DNA of 64,000 nucleotides from a virus. The notes under the pieces were generated by a model, which saw only the letters and a list, made by a program, of their open reading frames with translations, made no database searches and was not told the origin of the DNA. Both the position numbers and the translations under genes were made by a program. The DNA is taken from IMG/VR virus record IMGVR_UViG_3300025778_000010, positions 44,357 through 108,356 of that record. The stretch is one strand, 5' to 3'. Numbering within the stretch: the stretch's first letter is position 1; every line of letters begins with the position of its first letter. Below are positions 1 to 9,045 of the stretch, one piece after another.

Positions 1-97
1 ACATTAATCTATCTTGTCTAACAATACGAGGAATTACAATCGTATTTGTTGCTGGATTAAAGGTGTAGTATACCTTTTCAATCATTCTTCTTGCCAT
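1..97 (-). CDS. 5' part of a phage structural protein, cut by window edge
   Basis: The reading frame starts at position 97 (ATG) behind a strong ribosome binding site, AAGGAGAT, and is open to base 1. The 32 visible residues begin MARRMIEKVYYTFNPATNT and continue with a basic, beta-rich stretch. It lies immediately downstream of the collagen-like fibre gene on the same strand, so it is probably another baseplate or fibre component. The opening resembles short N-termini of baseplate/fibre proteins in other phages, but too little is visible to assign a family. Confidence 0.6.
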   Translation of the reverse strand, partial: MARRMIEKVYYTFNPATNTIVIPRIVRQDRLM

Positions 98-109
98 TTT
101 ATATCTCCT

Positions 110-727
110 TTAAAATAAGTAGCTGCTTGCTGCAAACTTACTTGTTAATTGTGATTGTGTTAAGGTACTTGTGTATTTTGGATACCAAATTCCTAAATTT
201 AATTGTGCATCATTTGCATACAACTGCATTGCTGCATATGTTGAGTTTGCTAATGCACTTCCTGAAGGTCCCGTTGGGCCAGTCGCACCAGTTGCACCTT
301 GTGAACCTGTTGGTCCTTTAAGATTTCCCTGCAATGTCCATGTAGGTGTAGGTGTTGCACTATATTGAAAATAATTTCCTGTTGTTGTATTTAAATATGT
401 ATCTAATGCTGCTGGCGATGCTGGATTTGTTCCAACTACTGGGTCAGCGATTCCTGTATAAGCATATGAGCCACGTTGTCCCGCAACACCCTGTGGTCCT
501 TGTGAACCAGCTGCACCCGCTGGAATTGAAAAATTAAGAACTGCAGCTGAAGCAGTTCCAGAGTTTGTGACTGATGCATTTTGTCCTGATGCAAGAGTTG
601 TTGTTGTTCCAATTGCAATTGTTGCAGAGGAACCCGCTGGTCCTGTTGGACCTGTTGGGCCTTGTGCACCTGGTTGTGAGCCAGCAACGACTACCCAAGC
701 ACTACCGTTCCAATATTTTAAAGACAT
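110..727 (-). CDS. collagen-like tail fibre protein
   Basis: 205 residues. Three blocks of Gly-X-Y triplets are visible: GAQGPTGPTGPAG near residue 20, GAAGSQGPQGVAG near residue 90, and GPTGSQGATGATGPTGPSG near residue 140. They are separated by beta-rich segments, including a SVTNSGTASAAVLNFSIPAG motif typical of phage collagen-like fibre proteins. Such repeats form triple helices in phage fibres and appendages. The C-terminal 60 residues are a non-collagen knob-like part. It sits in the minus-strand fibre operon behind an AAAGGAG site. A 2OG-Fe(II) oxygenase encoded at 59558 could in principle hydroxylate it; that link is inference. Confidence 0.85.
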   Translation of the reverse strand: MSLKYWNGSAWVVVAGSQPGAQGPTGPTGPAGSSATIAIGTTTTLASGQNASVTNSGTASAAVLNFSIPAGAAGSQGPQGVAGQRGSYAYTGIADPVVGTNPASPAALDTYLNTTTGNYFQYSATPTPTWTLQGNLKGPTGSQGATGATGPTGPSGSALANSTYAAMQLYANDAQLNLGIWYPKYTSTLTQSQLTSKFAASSYLF

Positions 728-751
728 TTATTACATCACACTCCTTTTAGA

Positions 752-760
752 ATTATATCA
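752..760 (-). promoter_or_regulatory. extended -10 promoter candidate (TGATATAAT)
   Basis: Read on the minus strand this is TGATATAAT, 24 nt upstream of the collagen-like gene with an AAAGGAG site in between. A weak -35, TAGGTT, lies 16 nt further upstream. The same TGATATAAT word recurs upstream of several other minus-strand genes. Prediction only. Confidence 0.4.
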
Positions 761-782
761 CCTTAAGCTTAAAAACCTAATA

Positions 783-1586
783 TTATACTAAACCTGCTGA
801 CATCCATTCTAATGCTGAATTATCTAAGTTTTTTAAACTTAGGTTATATGCAAAATTTGCTGTTTGATTAACTGAATCTAACAAGTAGTTAGCGTCAGAA
901 ATTGTTGAAAGTCCCACCCAGTTTCCATTATATGCATAATAAACTTTTCCAAACTGTGCTTCTTGAACAATTCTGCCAGGGACTGTTGAAGGGTCTGGAA
1001 AATTAGAAAATGTTGTATAAATCTGAGCATATTGAGCTACATTAGTTGTATCTGTTGGATCTGCCCAAAACTCATAAATAGTAGGATCTGGAGCAGTTGT
1101 AGCAATAGTAACAGCATTATTGCTTGTAATATCATTACTTGCCCAAAACTCTCCAACATATGGATTTGTTGGTGCAACCGATGAAGTATAAAATAATGCT
1201 CCACCATAATCTGATGGGTCTGCCCACAATTGATATTGTGTTGGGTCTGGAGCAGATCCTGCTCCTTGATACAAAAGGTTTGGTGGGATTGTAGATTGAT
1301 CATCTGTAACAATCCACATATCTCCAACAAGAGGTTGAGCTGGAGCATTTGTTTTTGACCCTATAACAAAATATTGATTATTAACAATTGAATTACCTTG
1401 ATAATTAACAAATATTTGTCCAGTTCCACCGCCACCGCCTGAACCTGAACCTAAATCTTGCCAATATGTTGTATACCCACGAAATTTATTTGTAGTTGTA
1501 TTAAAATAAACTTGACCAGGAAGTCCCACAGATGGATCGGTAGTTAAACGAGCTACTTGCAAAGCTGTTAAATATGATTTAGCCAA
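783..1586 (-). CDS. tail fibre / receptor-binding structural protein
   Basis: 267 residues. The N-terminus (MAKSYLTALQVARL, then PGQVYFNTTTNKFRGY) resembles the start of the next upstream gene at 4015 (MAKTFLTNINL, AGQLYFSTTANNNRG). This suggests a shared N-terminal module that anchors both proteins to the virion. A Gly-rich linker (GSGSGGGGGTG) near residue 50 leads into repeated segments ending in PTIYEFWADPTD or PTQYQLWADPSD, an internal repeat of about 30 residues. No enzymatic motif is seen. Function as a fibre comes from context and composition. Confidence 0.75.
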   Translation of the reverse strand: MAKSYLTALQVARLTTDPSVGLPGQVYFNTTTNKFRGYTTYWQDLGSGSGGGGGTGQIFVNYQGNSIVNNQYFVIGSKTNAPAQPLVGDMWIVTDDQSTIPPNLLYQGAGSAPDPTQYQLWADPSDYGGALFYTSSVAPTNPYVGEFWASNDITSNNAVTIATTAPDPTIYEFWADPTDTTNVAQYAQIYTTFSNFPDPSTVPGRIVQEAQFGKVYYAYNGNWVGLSTISDANYLLDSVNQTANFAYNLSLKNLDNSALEWMSAGLV

Positions 1587-1600
1587 GTGGGACTCCTAAA

Positions 1601-4015
1601 TTATCCAGTAATTACTACGTTGTAAAGAATTCCTGTTGATGGAGCAGATGCAAATCCAATTGTTACCGTATTTGTATCTTTGTGAGTAATATCTACTTCA
1701 ACTTCAGCCCATTGAGTATCTGGTGATGCTGAAGCTTGATAAACAGCAACTGTAACATCTCTTGTTGATAAGTTATGAACAATATCAAAGCTAGATGCTG
1801 AGTTATTACCCGTAATTGTAGCAGATAGTTTTTGGATTCCATATGTTCTTGCTCCACCGCTAACACCTGTTGCAGTTTGTGAAACCGTATCAGATGAAAG
1901 AATAATGTTATTGCTTGAAATTGCAAGACCAGTTCCAACATTTACCTTTAATCCGCTATTTGTTGTTGACAAACCACCTGCGGGATTAAGATTTAATTGA
2001 AGTGTTCCGTTGTAAAGGGAAAGACCTGAATTACTTGTAGGTCCCGTGCTTGTTGTGTCAGAAGAAGAACCTAATGATACTGAAACTTGTGAACCAACAA
2101 CCAAAATACCATTTCCAGCTGTAATTGTTCCAGAACCAGAGAACTGTGTCCAGTTAATTGGATCAGTTCCAATAACAATAGATTGTTTGTTTCCTGTTCC
2201 TTGGGTGTTCATTACCCAACCAGTGTTATTTTGTGTTGGTACTGTTACATACTCGCTTGTGTTTACAGCAACGAATACTAAGTCTCCAGGTGCTACTTGT
2301 CCAGCAATATGGTTATCTGAATCTACTGCACGAGTAAGTACCCACTTGCTTGAAGAACTACCAGTATTTGTTACAACATAAATACCGTTCCATGTTGCAT
2401 TTGTTTCATTCTTAATAAGAACACGATCATATTGATCTGGTGTGTAATTATCAATTGTAAATACACCGTTAATTCCAGATGTAAGTGTTGCACCTACACC
2501 GTAACCTCCGCCATTATCAGCTGTTCCAGCAGTATAAACTACTGTTCCATAAGTTGATCCTAATGGTGCTGTGGTTGCTGCCTCTACTGCATCGTGTGAG
2601 TTAAATCCTGTTCCTAAGTTATCAACATATTGCTTTGTAGCAACTTGTAGAGCTTGACTTGGATCTGCAGAAACATATACTTGAGCAAATGTTGGTGTAG
2701 CTGTTGATCTAATATCTTGAGCTGTATCAAGAGTAATTGAACCGCTGCCATTTGTAATTGTTACGCCATTTGTTGCACCTTGTGAAAGTGTAGCAACTGC
2801 ATAAGTTCCATCTGCTTTACCGATTAAAATCTTTCCTGATGTAGGAGTTGTTGAGGTACCTGTGCCACCTTGTCCAACTGAAAGAGCTGTTGTTAAACCT
2901 GAAAGGCTTGTAATACTTGAGTTAGCTCCAGATTCTGCTGCACCCAAGTTAGTACGTGCACCAGCTGCTGTTGTTGCTCCAGTACCGCCATTTGTAACAC
3001 TAAGAGCATTTGTTAAGCTAAGTGTTGGAATTGTTACTGTTCCAGTAAATGTTGGAGATGCAAGTCTTGCAACAGATGCAGGAATATCAGCATCTACAAG
3101 AGACCTAAATGTTGGTGTTGCATCTGAACCAGTTGCTGGGCCAGCAAAAACTGTATTCTTTGCTTGAGTATTAAGTGTTGCTGTAAGTGTTCCAGTTGTT
3201 GTTACTGGTGAATTACTTACTGTAAAGATTGATGGGAGTGACAAAGCAACGCTTGTAACACCTGTATTAGCAATAGTTAATGTATCGCCAAGATTTGTTG
3301 TTACAGTTGATGTACCACCATTTACAGAAATTCCAGTTCCTGGGGTTACTGTAATTGAAGGGTGTACAAGTGCTGAGTTAGGAATATTTGTAAATGTATT
3401 TGTTGATCCTGACAAAGATTTATTTGTAAATGTTTGTGTTGAATCAAGATCAGCAATTGTATGTGTTCCTGAGTTGTAATAAGCCTTAAATCCTGCTGTT
3501 GAATCTAACCAAATATCACCAGCTACTGGTGCAGTTGGTGCAGATGTTGCAACTGGAATATTAATTGATGCTCCACCTGTAGTTGAAGCAGTAAATGTTG
3601 ACTTACCGCCTGTTACAGTAAGAGTTCCGCCCAATGTTGTTGCTGAACCGTTTGGTACAGCCAATGATCCTGGTAATGTAAGAGCAGAGGCAAGAGAAAT
3701 AGTAACTGTATTTGTGGCATTAGATACAACTACTTGATTGCTTGTTCCTGCTACTGTTACGGCTCCAGTAAAGTTGTTTACAGAGCTTACTGTATTGTAG
3801 GTAGAGCTAATTTGCTCCCAAGCATAAGTTGCTGGGGTTGTTGGGTAGTTTGACCAATATGATTGGTAAAGGGCACCACGATTGTTGTTTGCGGTGGTGC
3901 TAAAGTATAGTTGACCTGCATTATAAATTGATGGTGCAGATGATGCTGAATGGATTACAGCATTTAATAGCTGATTTCCTTTAAGATTAATATTTGTTAA
4001 AAACGTTTTTGCCAT
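1601..4015 (-). CDS. long tail fibre protein
   Basis: 804 residues, Ser/Thr/Gly/Asn-rich and almost free of charge, with the low-complexity beta-helix composition of phage side fibres. It carries the MAKTFLTNINL plus AGQLYFSTTANN N-terminal module also found in the 783-1586 product. Repeats of the form LTNALSVTNGGTGATTAAGARTNL near residue 340 (the GGTGATTAA motif common in tail fibres) are followed by a GQGGTGTSTTPTSGKILIG block. The middle (residues 470-640) has a more ordered beta domain with LATKQYVDN. The C-terminal 70 residues (HNLSTRDVTVAVYQ) look like a receptor-side beta-sandwich domain. Confidence 0.85.
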   Translation of the reverse strand: MAKTFLTNINLKGNQLLNAVIHSASSAPSIYNAGQLYFSTTANNNRGALYQSYWSNYPTTPATYAWEQISSTYNTVSSVNNFTGAVTVAGTSNQVVVSNATNTVTISLASALTLPGSLAVPNGSATTLGGTLTVTGGKSTFTASTTGGASINIPVATSAPTAPVAGDIWLDSTAGFKAYYNSGTHTIADLDSTQTFTNKSLSGSTNTFTNIPNSALVHPSITVTPGTGISVNGGTSTVTTNLGDTLTIANTGVTSVALSLPSIFTVSNSPVTTTGTLTATLNTQAKNTVFAGPATGSDATPTFRSLVDADIPASVARLASPTFTGTVTIPTLSLTNALSVTNGGTGATTAAGARTNLGAAESGANSSITSLSGLTTALSVGQGGTGTSTTPTSGKILIGKADGTYAVATLSQGATNGVTITNGSGSITLDTAQDIRSTATPTFAQVYVSADPSQALQVATKQYVDNLGTGFNSHDAVEAATTAPLGSTYGTVVYTAGTADNGGGYGVGATLTSGINGVFTIDNYTPDQYDRVLIKNETNATWNGIYVVTNTGSSSSKWVLTRAVDSDNHIAGQVAPGDLVFVAVNTSEYVTVPTQNNTGWVMNTQGTGNKQSIVIGTDPINWTQFSGSGTITAGNGILVVGSQVSVSLGSSSDTTSTGPTSNSGLSLYNGTLQLNLNPAGGLSTTNSGLKVNVGTGLAISSNNIILSSDTVSQTATGVSGGARTYGIQKLSATITGNNSASSFDIVHNLSTRDVTVAVYQASASPDTQWAEVEVDITHKDTNTVTIGFASAPSTGILYNVVITG

Positions 4016-4037
4016 GTTTTGTTACTCTCCCTTTTGA

Positions 4038-4592
4038 TTATGATAAATACGCATAGCCTGATACAGGTGTATTGAAATCTAATTCAATATTATTTGCATC
4101 AATTTGCGTGATATCACATTCTAAATTATTCTGACCATAATCCGTGACTTGCACATTTGGGCGATAATGCAGGTTATGGTTTATATGCCAGGTCGTGCTG
4201 TTTGTTTGCTGCTCGTAAATATAAGAAAAATTTGATGGATTTACAAGAACTTGTCCTGCATTCCATGAGTCACCTAGTTTTGTATAAACAGTATTGTTTG
4301 ACGAATCAATAAAAATATCACTAGGATATCCTATTGTGTTTGATGGTGTAGTTGTTCCAATGTAGATCTGTTGTCCACCAATTGGAAAATTTGGTGTTCC
4401 CCAGCCATTTTGGGTTTTTGGCCCATAAAATTGTTTTGAAGCAGAATCAATATAGTAATCACCAACAACTCCTAAAGTTGAGCTTGGTGTACCAACATTA
4501 CTATAAATAATGCTTCCACGAGGACCTTGGACTCCTGTAGAAGAAATGTTAGCAATGTTATCTTGTTTGATAACTGTTACATTTTCTGCCAT
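4038..4592 (-). CDS. tail fibre-associated protein
   Basis: 184 residues. The N-terminal 30 residues contain a short GVQGPRGS collagen-like start. Repeated beta units follow (SSTLGVVGDYYIDSASKQFYG and SNTIGYPSDIFIDSSNNTVYT), the form seen in phage fibre shafts where each unit describes a trimeric beta-prism turn. The C-terminal region (WHINHNLHYRPNVQVTDYG) matches the usual end domain of small fibre proteins. Its stop overlaps nothing, and its start is adjacent to the stop of the 4592-4948 gene, so the two are translationally coupled. Confidence 0.7.
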   Translation of the reverse strand: MAENVTVIKQDNIANISSTGVQGPRGSIIYSNVGTPSSTLGVVGDYYIDSASKQFYGPKTQNGWGTPNFPIGGQQIYIGTTTPSNTIGYPSDIFIDSSNNTVYTKLGDSWNAGQVLVNPSNFSYIYEQQTNSTTWHINHNLHYRPNVQVTDYGQNNLECDITQIDANNIELDFNTPVSGYAYLS

Positions 4593-4948
4593 TACATAAT
4601 CACCCCTGGTTCAACTAAAAGCCAACCTTGAAGAATTGTTTGAGCAATTCCACCACTGCTGGTAAGTTGTATTTGATAAGCACTTCTTGGAAGAACAAAG
4701 TTTTTTGTCATTGAAGGTGGTAGATTAATTTGAATGATACCTGATTGAAGATTTGGAATTGTAATTCCACTTCCAATTATTCCCGTTGCACAAACAATTT
4801 TACCGCCTGGCTTATCTCTTACTTCAATAGTTGCGGTATATCCAGTTAAATCAATAGGAATATTATTTGAGTCTGTATAGGTAATACTCAAAGTGAATGA
4901 ATCACCCTGAATAACATTATAGTTGACTTCTTTTTGATTCACGGACAC
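4592..4948 (-). CDS. baseplate upper-protein-like immunoglobulin-fold protein
   Basis: 118 residues. The pattern (IQGDSFTLSITYTDSNNIPIDLTGYTATIEVRD, then a Gly-rich turn and a second beta sheet ending QGWLLVEPGVIM) fits the N-terminal BppU/immunoglobulin-like baseplate domain of Gram-positive phages. In those phages it links the baseplate to receptor-binding proteins. It is the first gene of the fibre group, directly followed by the fibre-associated gene with a 1-nt overlap. Family assignment is by pattern only. Confidence 0.65.
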   Translation of the reverse strand: MSVNQKEVNYNVIQGDSFTLSITYTDSNNIPIDLTGYTATIEVRDKPGGKIVCATGIIGSGITIPNLQSGIIQINLPPSMTKNFVLPRSAYQIQLTSSGGIAQTILQGWLLVEPGVIM

Positions 4949-5009
4949 ACCTCTATATTAAAGTATTTCAGTATTGATTATAGCATTTTAATTTGTTAAT
5001 TCATAGAAA

Positions 5010-5045
5010 AACCCCTGCCACGTATTCGCCGTAGAAACAGGGGTT
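5010..5045 (-). terminator. rho-independent terminator after the ribonucleotide reductase gene
   Basis: 8-bp stem (AACCCCTG at 5038-5045 read on minus, CAGGGGTT at 5010-5017) with a 20-nt loop, followed on the minus strand by TTTTCTATG. It sits 16 nt past the stop of the reductase gene and upstream of the fibre operon, so it separates the two transcription units. Confidence 0.8.
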
Positions 5046-5061
5046 CTTAAATTAAATTATA

Positions 5062-6996
5062 TCAGTTTTGACCAATATCAACAATTTCACATTCTCCAGA
5101 TACGCAAGCTAATGCTTGTGTCCCTGTAGTACTATCTTCAAGTTCATACATTGACAAAGCAGCCCAATTAATTGATTTTGGCATCTTTGCAACCATTTCT
5201 TCATATGCAGCCTTATTAACTTCTTGATAAGGAGCTTGTACATAAGTATGTTCTGAATATGGCAAAAATGAAATTCCTGAGCATTCATCAAAATGCTTGT
5301 ACACCCAAGCACCTACTTCCATCCACTCATCTTCTTTTACAGAAATTGTTACAGATGGCTTATGTTCGCACCAATGGCGTTGGTAAACAAGCCAAATTTC
5401 AAGTTGTTCTAATGCTGAAACTTTATCTCTTGTAATAGCATTTTTTGGTGCTTTTACTGGAAATGAAAATACAGTAGTAGCGTCTGGTTTCATTACATCA
5501 TCTTCTGCAGGAATACCTGAATCTTGTAAGAACTGGGTGATAGGATCTTTCTTGTCACCACGAACTGTGCGAATATAATACTCTGAATGCCATGCATGCA
5601 TTCCTGAAGACACCCCGACCAATTGAGATACTGTGCCCGAAGGCTTAACGCAAGTAATTGCTGCTGAGGCGGGAATCCCAATTTTCTCTGCCTCTTCAAT
5701 ATTTGTTGTAACTGCATATTCACGAAGTCTGCTTAAAACATCTCCGAGTTTATCTAATCCTTCTTGTCCAGAAAAGAACTTATGTCCAAACTGTCCAGTA
5801 AGAGAAACTCCTAATAAACGCTCTTCTTCTGTATTGTCTTTCCAAATTTTACGAATGTACTTAAAGTCTGTAAGAGTTGATTGCCATGTCCCAAGAATTG
5901 TTGCAAGACGGACTTTATTAGCAACATCTTCAACTGTATCTTTTTCACGAAGTACGACTTCTGAAAGATTACAAAACTGGTAAGGACGTAAAATAATTTC
6001 TGAGCAAGGGTTAGTTCCATAGTGAATATCTGCACTACGTCTTCCGTACTTTGCTGCTTGAGCTTGGGCTGCTGCCACATTGTAGATACCTCTTTCGCCC
6101 GACTTTGAATCATATAAAGACTTCCATTCTGAAATAAATTGTGCCATCTCTGGTTTGCGAGAATAAGCAACAGAGTTATTTGATAAAGCACGTTGGGCAT
6201 TTGATTCCCACCAGTTACCAGCTTTTGCTGCTGCCATTTCAATATCATTAATATTAGAAAGAGAAATTAATGCTGAACGACGAACTCCTCCAACAACTAC
6301 AACTTCTCCAATTTTACACATTATGTCATGAGCTTCAATTGGCTTAAGTTGACGACCAAGTGCTCCTTTAAAAACTTTAATTGTAAAATCAAAAAGATTA
6401 ACTAATGGTTGTGGTCCTGAAGATCTTCCTCCCATTGTCTTTAAGCGAGCACCTGAAGGACGAACTTTACTTATATCAACTTGAGGAATATGTCCTGCCC
6501 ATAAAAGTCCAAGGAGTTCACGATAAGCTTTAGCCCAACCTTCTTTTGAATCACTAACAATAATTGTTGTGTTTGATTTGTCTAATGTTTCTGGAAGAAC
6601 GGGGAGTTTATTAACATATTTATATTCAACAGAAAAACCAACACCAGTGCCACACATAAGAATATACATTGCTTCATCAAATGATCTAGGATTATCAACT
6701 GGAATAAATGAACAATTATATCCAGCAACATTTTCTCTTTCTAGTGCTGGACCAGCAGTCATAATAGAACGCATAGATGGCATTACATTACGATTAAATA
6801 CTGCATCACGTAACTCTGCAACAATCTTTGGGTCAGGAGAATAATTATTATTTTCTTTTAACTTTGAGACCATAAAGTTAAAGTAACGATCTACTGTTTC
6901 ACCCCATGTCTCACGACGATTTTCGTGTTCTAACCATCTTGCATATCGAGATAAAGCAATAAAATTTTCATATGGATTTTCGATAGTATTAGACAT
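5062..6996 (-). CDS. nrdJ: adenosylcobalamin-dependent (class II) ribonucleotide reductase
   Basis: 644 residues, of the compact monomeric ribonucleoside-triphosphate reductase type. It reduces ribonucleotides to deoxyribonucleotides using coenzyme B12 as radical source. Visible key residues: Cys95 (GYNCSF) as the first redox cysteine, the NPCSEI motif with Cys331 as the thiyl-radical site, Cys342 (FCNLSE) as redox partner, and a C-terminal Cys631-x4-Cys636 pair that shuttles electrons from thioredoxin. A thioredoxin gene is present at 31216. A B12 enzyme makes the phage independent of oxygen-sensitive or iron-dependent host reductases but dependent on cobalamin. Start chosen by the AGGAGAACC site 6 nt upstream. 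Confidence 0.93.
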   Translation of the reverse strand: MSNTIENPYENFIALSRYARWLEHENRRETWGETVDRYFNFMVSKLKENNNYSPDPKIVAELRDAVFNRNVMPSMRSIMTAGPALERENVAGYNCSFIPVDNPRSFDEAMYILMCGTGVGFSVEYKYVNKLPVLPETLDKSNTTIIVSDSKEGWAKAYRELLGLLWAGHIPQVDISKVRPSGARLKTMGGRSSGPQPLVNLFDFTIKVFKGALGRQLKPIEAHDIMCKIGEVVVVGGVRRSALISLSNINDIEMAAAKAGNWWESNAQRALSNNSVAYSRKPEMAQFISEWKSLYDSKSGERGIYNVAAAQAQAAKYGRRSADIHYGTNPCSEIILRPYQFCNLSEVVLREKDTVEDVANKVRLATILGTWQSTLTDFKYIRKIWKDNTEEERLLGVSLTGQFGHKFFSGQEGLDKLGDVLSRLREYAVTTNIEEAEKIGIPASAAITCVKPSGTVSQLVGVSSGMHAWHSEYYIRTVRGDKKDPITQFLQDSGIPAEDDVMKPDATTVFSFPVKAPKNAITRDKVSALEQLEIWLVYQRHWCEHKPSVTISVKEDEWMEVGAWVYKHFDECSGISFLPYSEHTYVQAPYQEVNKAAYEEMVAKMPKSINWAALSMYELEDSTTGTQALACVSGECEIVDIGQN

Positions 6997-7020
6997 TGGT
7001 TCTCCTAGTTAGATTGAATT

Positions 7021-7045
7021 TAGAACTTAATTGTAGCACATTTTT
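7021..7045 (-). promoter_or_regulatory. promoter candidate with AAATGTGCTACAAT motif
   Basis: On the minus strand AAATGTGCTACAAT places an extended -10 (TGCTACAAT, hexamer at 7030-7035) 33 nt upstream of the reductase ATG. The identical 14-mer stands in front of the cupin-like gene at 11870. The -35 is weak. Confidence 0.5.
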
Positions 7046-8050
7046 TTAATTGAAATATTGCTTTTCAATTTCTTGAAGCCTTTTAATAGCTGGCTTAGAA
7101 ACTTTTTCCCAGTTGTAATCTTTATGAATTAAAAATGCATTTTTATAAGTTTGTTCTGCATATTTTTCATAATTTTTTACAACATCTTTCATGTAAAATT
7201 TTAAATCATCATATTTTGGTTTTAACATAGAGCCAGGGTGAGTTTGTTGCCAAGGAGATGGGTGCCAATCTGAATCTAATGGCATAATGATAAATCTTTT
7301 ATATGTTGCCCAGCCTTCGGTGCAGATAGTTGGCATTCCTGAAGCCATTGATTGTAAAGGGTTAAAACCAAAACCTTCTCCCCAAGATGGATAAACAAAT
7401 ACATCACATAAATCGTATAGACCTTTCATTTGTTCTACCGATAAAAATGATTCAATAATTTTAATATTTTTATAAAATGCATTTGGTGAACCAATTACTG
7501 CTTTTGTAACTGGGTCAAAAATTTTTGTTGTATTTAAATTGCTGCATTTTAAAACAAGCTCGTAATTTGGATCATCGCCATATAGTTCAATAAAAGCGTT
7601 GACTACTGATTGAGCATCTTTTCGAACTGCTGGCTCACCAATATGTAAAAATCTAAAAGGGCGGGAAGGATCTAAAACTCTTTTCTTAGGAATCCATTCA
7701 TCTTCAATACCATGCTCATATACAAATACAGGAGTTGTAGTTTTAGATCTATATATTTGAGCTACCCATTCAGATGTTGCCCAAATTTCATTACACACTT
7801 TATTAAAAATATGATCCCAGCCAACATAAAGATCTGTTGATTCCCATGGGGTGTATCCGATTTTAAATTGATTTAATCCAAATTTATAATCTTGTGGTTG
7901 AGAAAATGCTATACCAATATTTGGTTTTGCAGAATTAATTAAACATTCAATTCCATTTTTAGTAAATTCATTATATACGTGAAATGATGCTTCACCATAG
8001 CCTACATTGCGATCCATATACTCTGGAGCACCAGTAAAAGATACTTTCAT
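7046..8050 (-). CDS. glycosyltransferase family 1-like (GT-B)
   Basis: 334 residues from the ATG at 8050, chosen because CAGGAAA lies just upstream; an in-frame alternative start at 8083 would add 11 residues inside the divergent promoter. The C-terminal half has the GT-B signature: FRFLHIGEPAVRKDAQSVVNAF, then IIESFLSVEQMKGLYDLCDVFVYPSWGEGFGFNPLQSMASG, containing the E-x7-E nucleotide-sugar binding motif (EGFGFNPLQ). It probably transfers a sugar to a phage structural protein, to DNA or to the host surface. A second glycosyltransferase and an epimerase occur at 43.2-44.9 kb. Acceptor unknown. Confidence 0.85.
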   Translation of the reverse strand: MKVSFTGAPEYMDRNVGYGEASFHVYNEFTKNGIECLINSAKPNIGIAFSQPQDYKFGLNQFKIGYTPWESTDLYVGWDHIFNKVCNEIWATSEWVAQIYRSKTTTPVFVYEHGIEDEWIPKKRVLDPSRPFRFLHIGEPAVRKDAQSVVNAFIELYGDDPNYELVLKCSNLNTTKIFDPVTKAVIGSPNAFYKNIKIIESFLSVEQMKGLYDLCDVFVYPSWGEGFGFNPLQSMASGMPTICTEGWATYKRFIIMPLDSDWHPSPWQQTHPGSMLKPKYDDLKFYMKDVVKNYEKYAEQTYKNAFLIHKDYNWEKVSKPAIKRLQEIEKQYFN

Positions 8051-8062
8051 TGATTTCCTGAC

Positions 8063-8091
8063 TTGTTTTTCCCAGTATATCATGATACGAT
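8063..8091 (+). promoter_or_regulatory. promoter candidate for the lysis-like gene
   Basis: TTGTTT at 8063-8068, 17-nt spacer, then TACGAT at 8086-8091 preceded by TGA, an extended -10. It lies in the 75-nt divergent region between the glycosyltransferase and the lysozyme-like gene. Confidence 0.5.
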
Positions 8092-8125
8092 AGATTTTAC
8101 TACTCTTTCCTCAAGGAGGTTCAAA

Positions 8126-8809
8126 ATGAACAATGAGAACAAAACAAGGATAAGAACAGCATGGGTAATGATTGGTGTGAGTATTATCACAATGATTTTT
8201 GGCATCAATCCCGCACATGCAGCACAAATGCAAGAAGCAATAGTGTATAATAAAAATATATTATATATTAATAAATATACTAATTTAGTTAATATTAAAA
8301 ATATTATTAATATAGATATATTAAATAATAATAAAGAAAAAAACAGTAACACAGATTATTTAATTAATGATCTGTCTTCTGGAAAAACTTTTTTAATGCC
8401 CGCTTATAGCATCAAGCTAAATTTAAATCAAAGAGTAGATCAGCGAGTAATAATTTCAAGACTAGCAAATGCAATCAAGTCAGTGGAAACTGGCGGGGTT
8501 AACGCATATTATCGCAAGTCTTATTCCAGTAGTGCATGTGGTGCCTATCAGTACATGCAAGATACGTGGAACAACTTTATGGGATATAAGAGTGCATGCG
8601 ATGCACCAGAATGGGTACAGGATCAACGTATGATTGCCGAACTAAAATCGTCATATAAAACTTACGGTTCTTGGCCCGCTGCCGTCGCAGCCCATCTTTG
8701 CCCATCAAGGGCGGGCAATGTAAAGACTTGGTTCAAACCAGTACCAGGCAATCCTACTGTCTTCCAATACGTCTCAAGTATTTTTCAACAGGCAAATATC
8801 GCATTCTGA
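8126..8809 (+). CDS. secreted lysozyme-like (transglycosylase) protein
   Basis: 227 residues starting at the ATG 8 nt after AAGGAGG. An N-terminal signal peptide is clear: basic start, hydrophobic VMIGVSIITMIFGI at 14-27, and cleavage after PAHA near residue 32. Residues 40-75 are Asn/Ile/Lys-rich, encoded by extremely AT-rich DNA, and look like a disordered linker. The C-terminal domain begins with AIKSVETGG (candidate catalytic Glu121) and continues ACGAYQYMQDTWNNF, the SLT/resuscitation-factor-like fold that cuts peptidoglycan glycan strands. As a secreted muralytic enzyme it could serve host lysis or virion entry. Cleavage specificity is unknown. Confidence 0.85.
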   Translation: MNNENKTRIRTAWVMIGVSIITMIFGINPAHAAQMQEAIVYNKNILYINKYTNLVNIKNIINIDILNNNKEKNSNTDYLINDLSSGKTFLMPAYSIKLNLNQRVDQRVIISRLANAIKSVETGGVNAYYRKSYSSSACGAYQYMQDTWNNFMGYKSACDAPEWVQDQRMIAELKSSYKTYGSWPAAVAAHLCPSRAGNVKTWFKPVPGNPTVFQYVSSIFQQANIAF

Positions 8810-9045
8810 TGAAGATACAAGTCTTTTCTCAGTATTACAATTTGGCTAGGGCAGGCAAAGTTAAACCTTTGTACTGCCCTAATCATCAAAGTGAGTATGC
8901 TCACAACGATGGGTACCTTTATTGGCTAGTTCACAAAATGGTAAGTGAAGATATCGTGTTATACTGTACAGCATGTGGGTATGAACAAAAAGCAGGCCTA
9001 CAACTTTACGAAAACATTTTAAAGGAGATAGTCAATGTCACATGA
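8809..9045 (+). CDS. small zinc-ribbon-like protein
   Basis: 78 residues. The ATG at 8809 shares its A with the stop of the lysis gene (TGATG), so translation is coupled. Two cysteine sites are visible: CPNH near residue 21 and CTAC near residue 51. They may bind zinc; no family is recognised. The end overlaps the next gene by 11 nt. Confidence 0.7.
   Translation: MKIQVFSQYYNLARAGKVKPLYCPNHQSEYAHNDGYLYWLVHKMVSEDIVLYCTACGYEQKAGLQLYENILKEIVNVT

Noticed and set aside
1037-1348. Leu/Gln/Ile-rich minus-strand frame within 783-1586
   Set aside because: Alternative frame of the fibre gene; composition (Leu/Gln/Ile rich) is the usual frame-shifted shadow of Thr/Asn/Tyr codons.
2046-3167. Plus-strand open frames at 2046-2381 and 2862-3167
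   Set aside because: They lie opposite the 804-residue fibre gene, have no ribosome binding site, and have Val/Pro-rich composition that mirrors Ser/Thr/Gly codons of the fibre.
5056-5064. TGATATAAT just after nrdJ as a promoter
   Set aside because: It overlaps the nrdJ stop and points straight into the terminator at 5010-5045 with no gene in between; likely chance.
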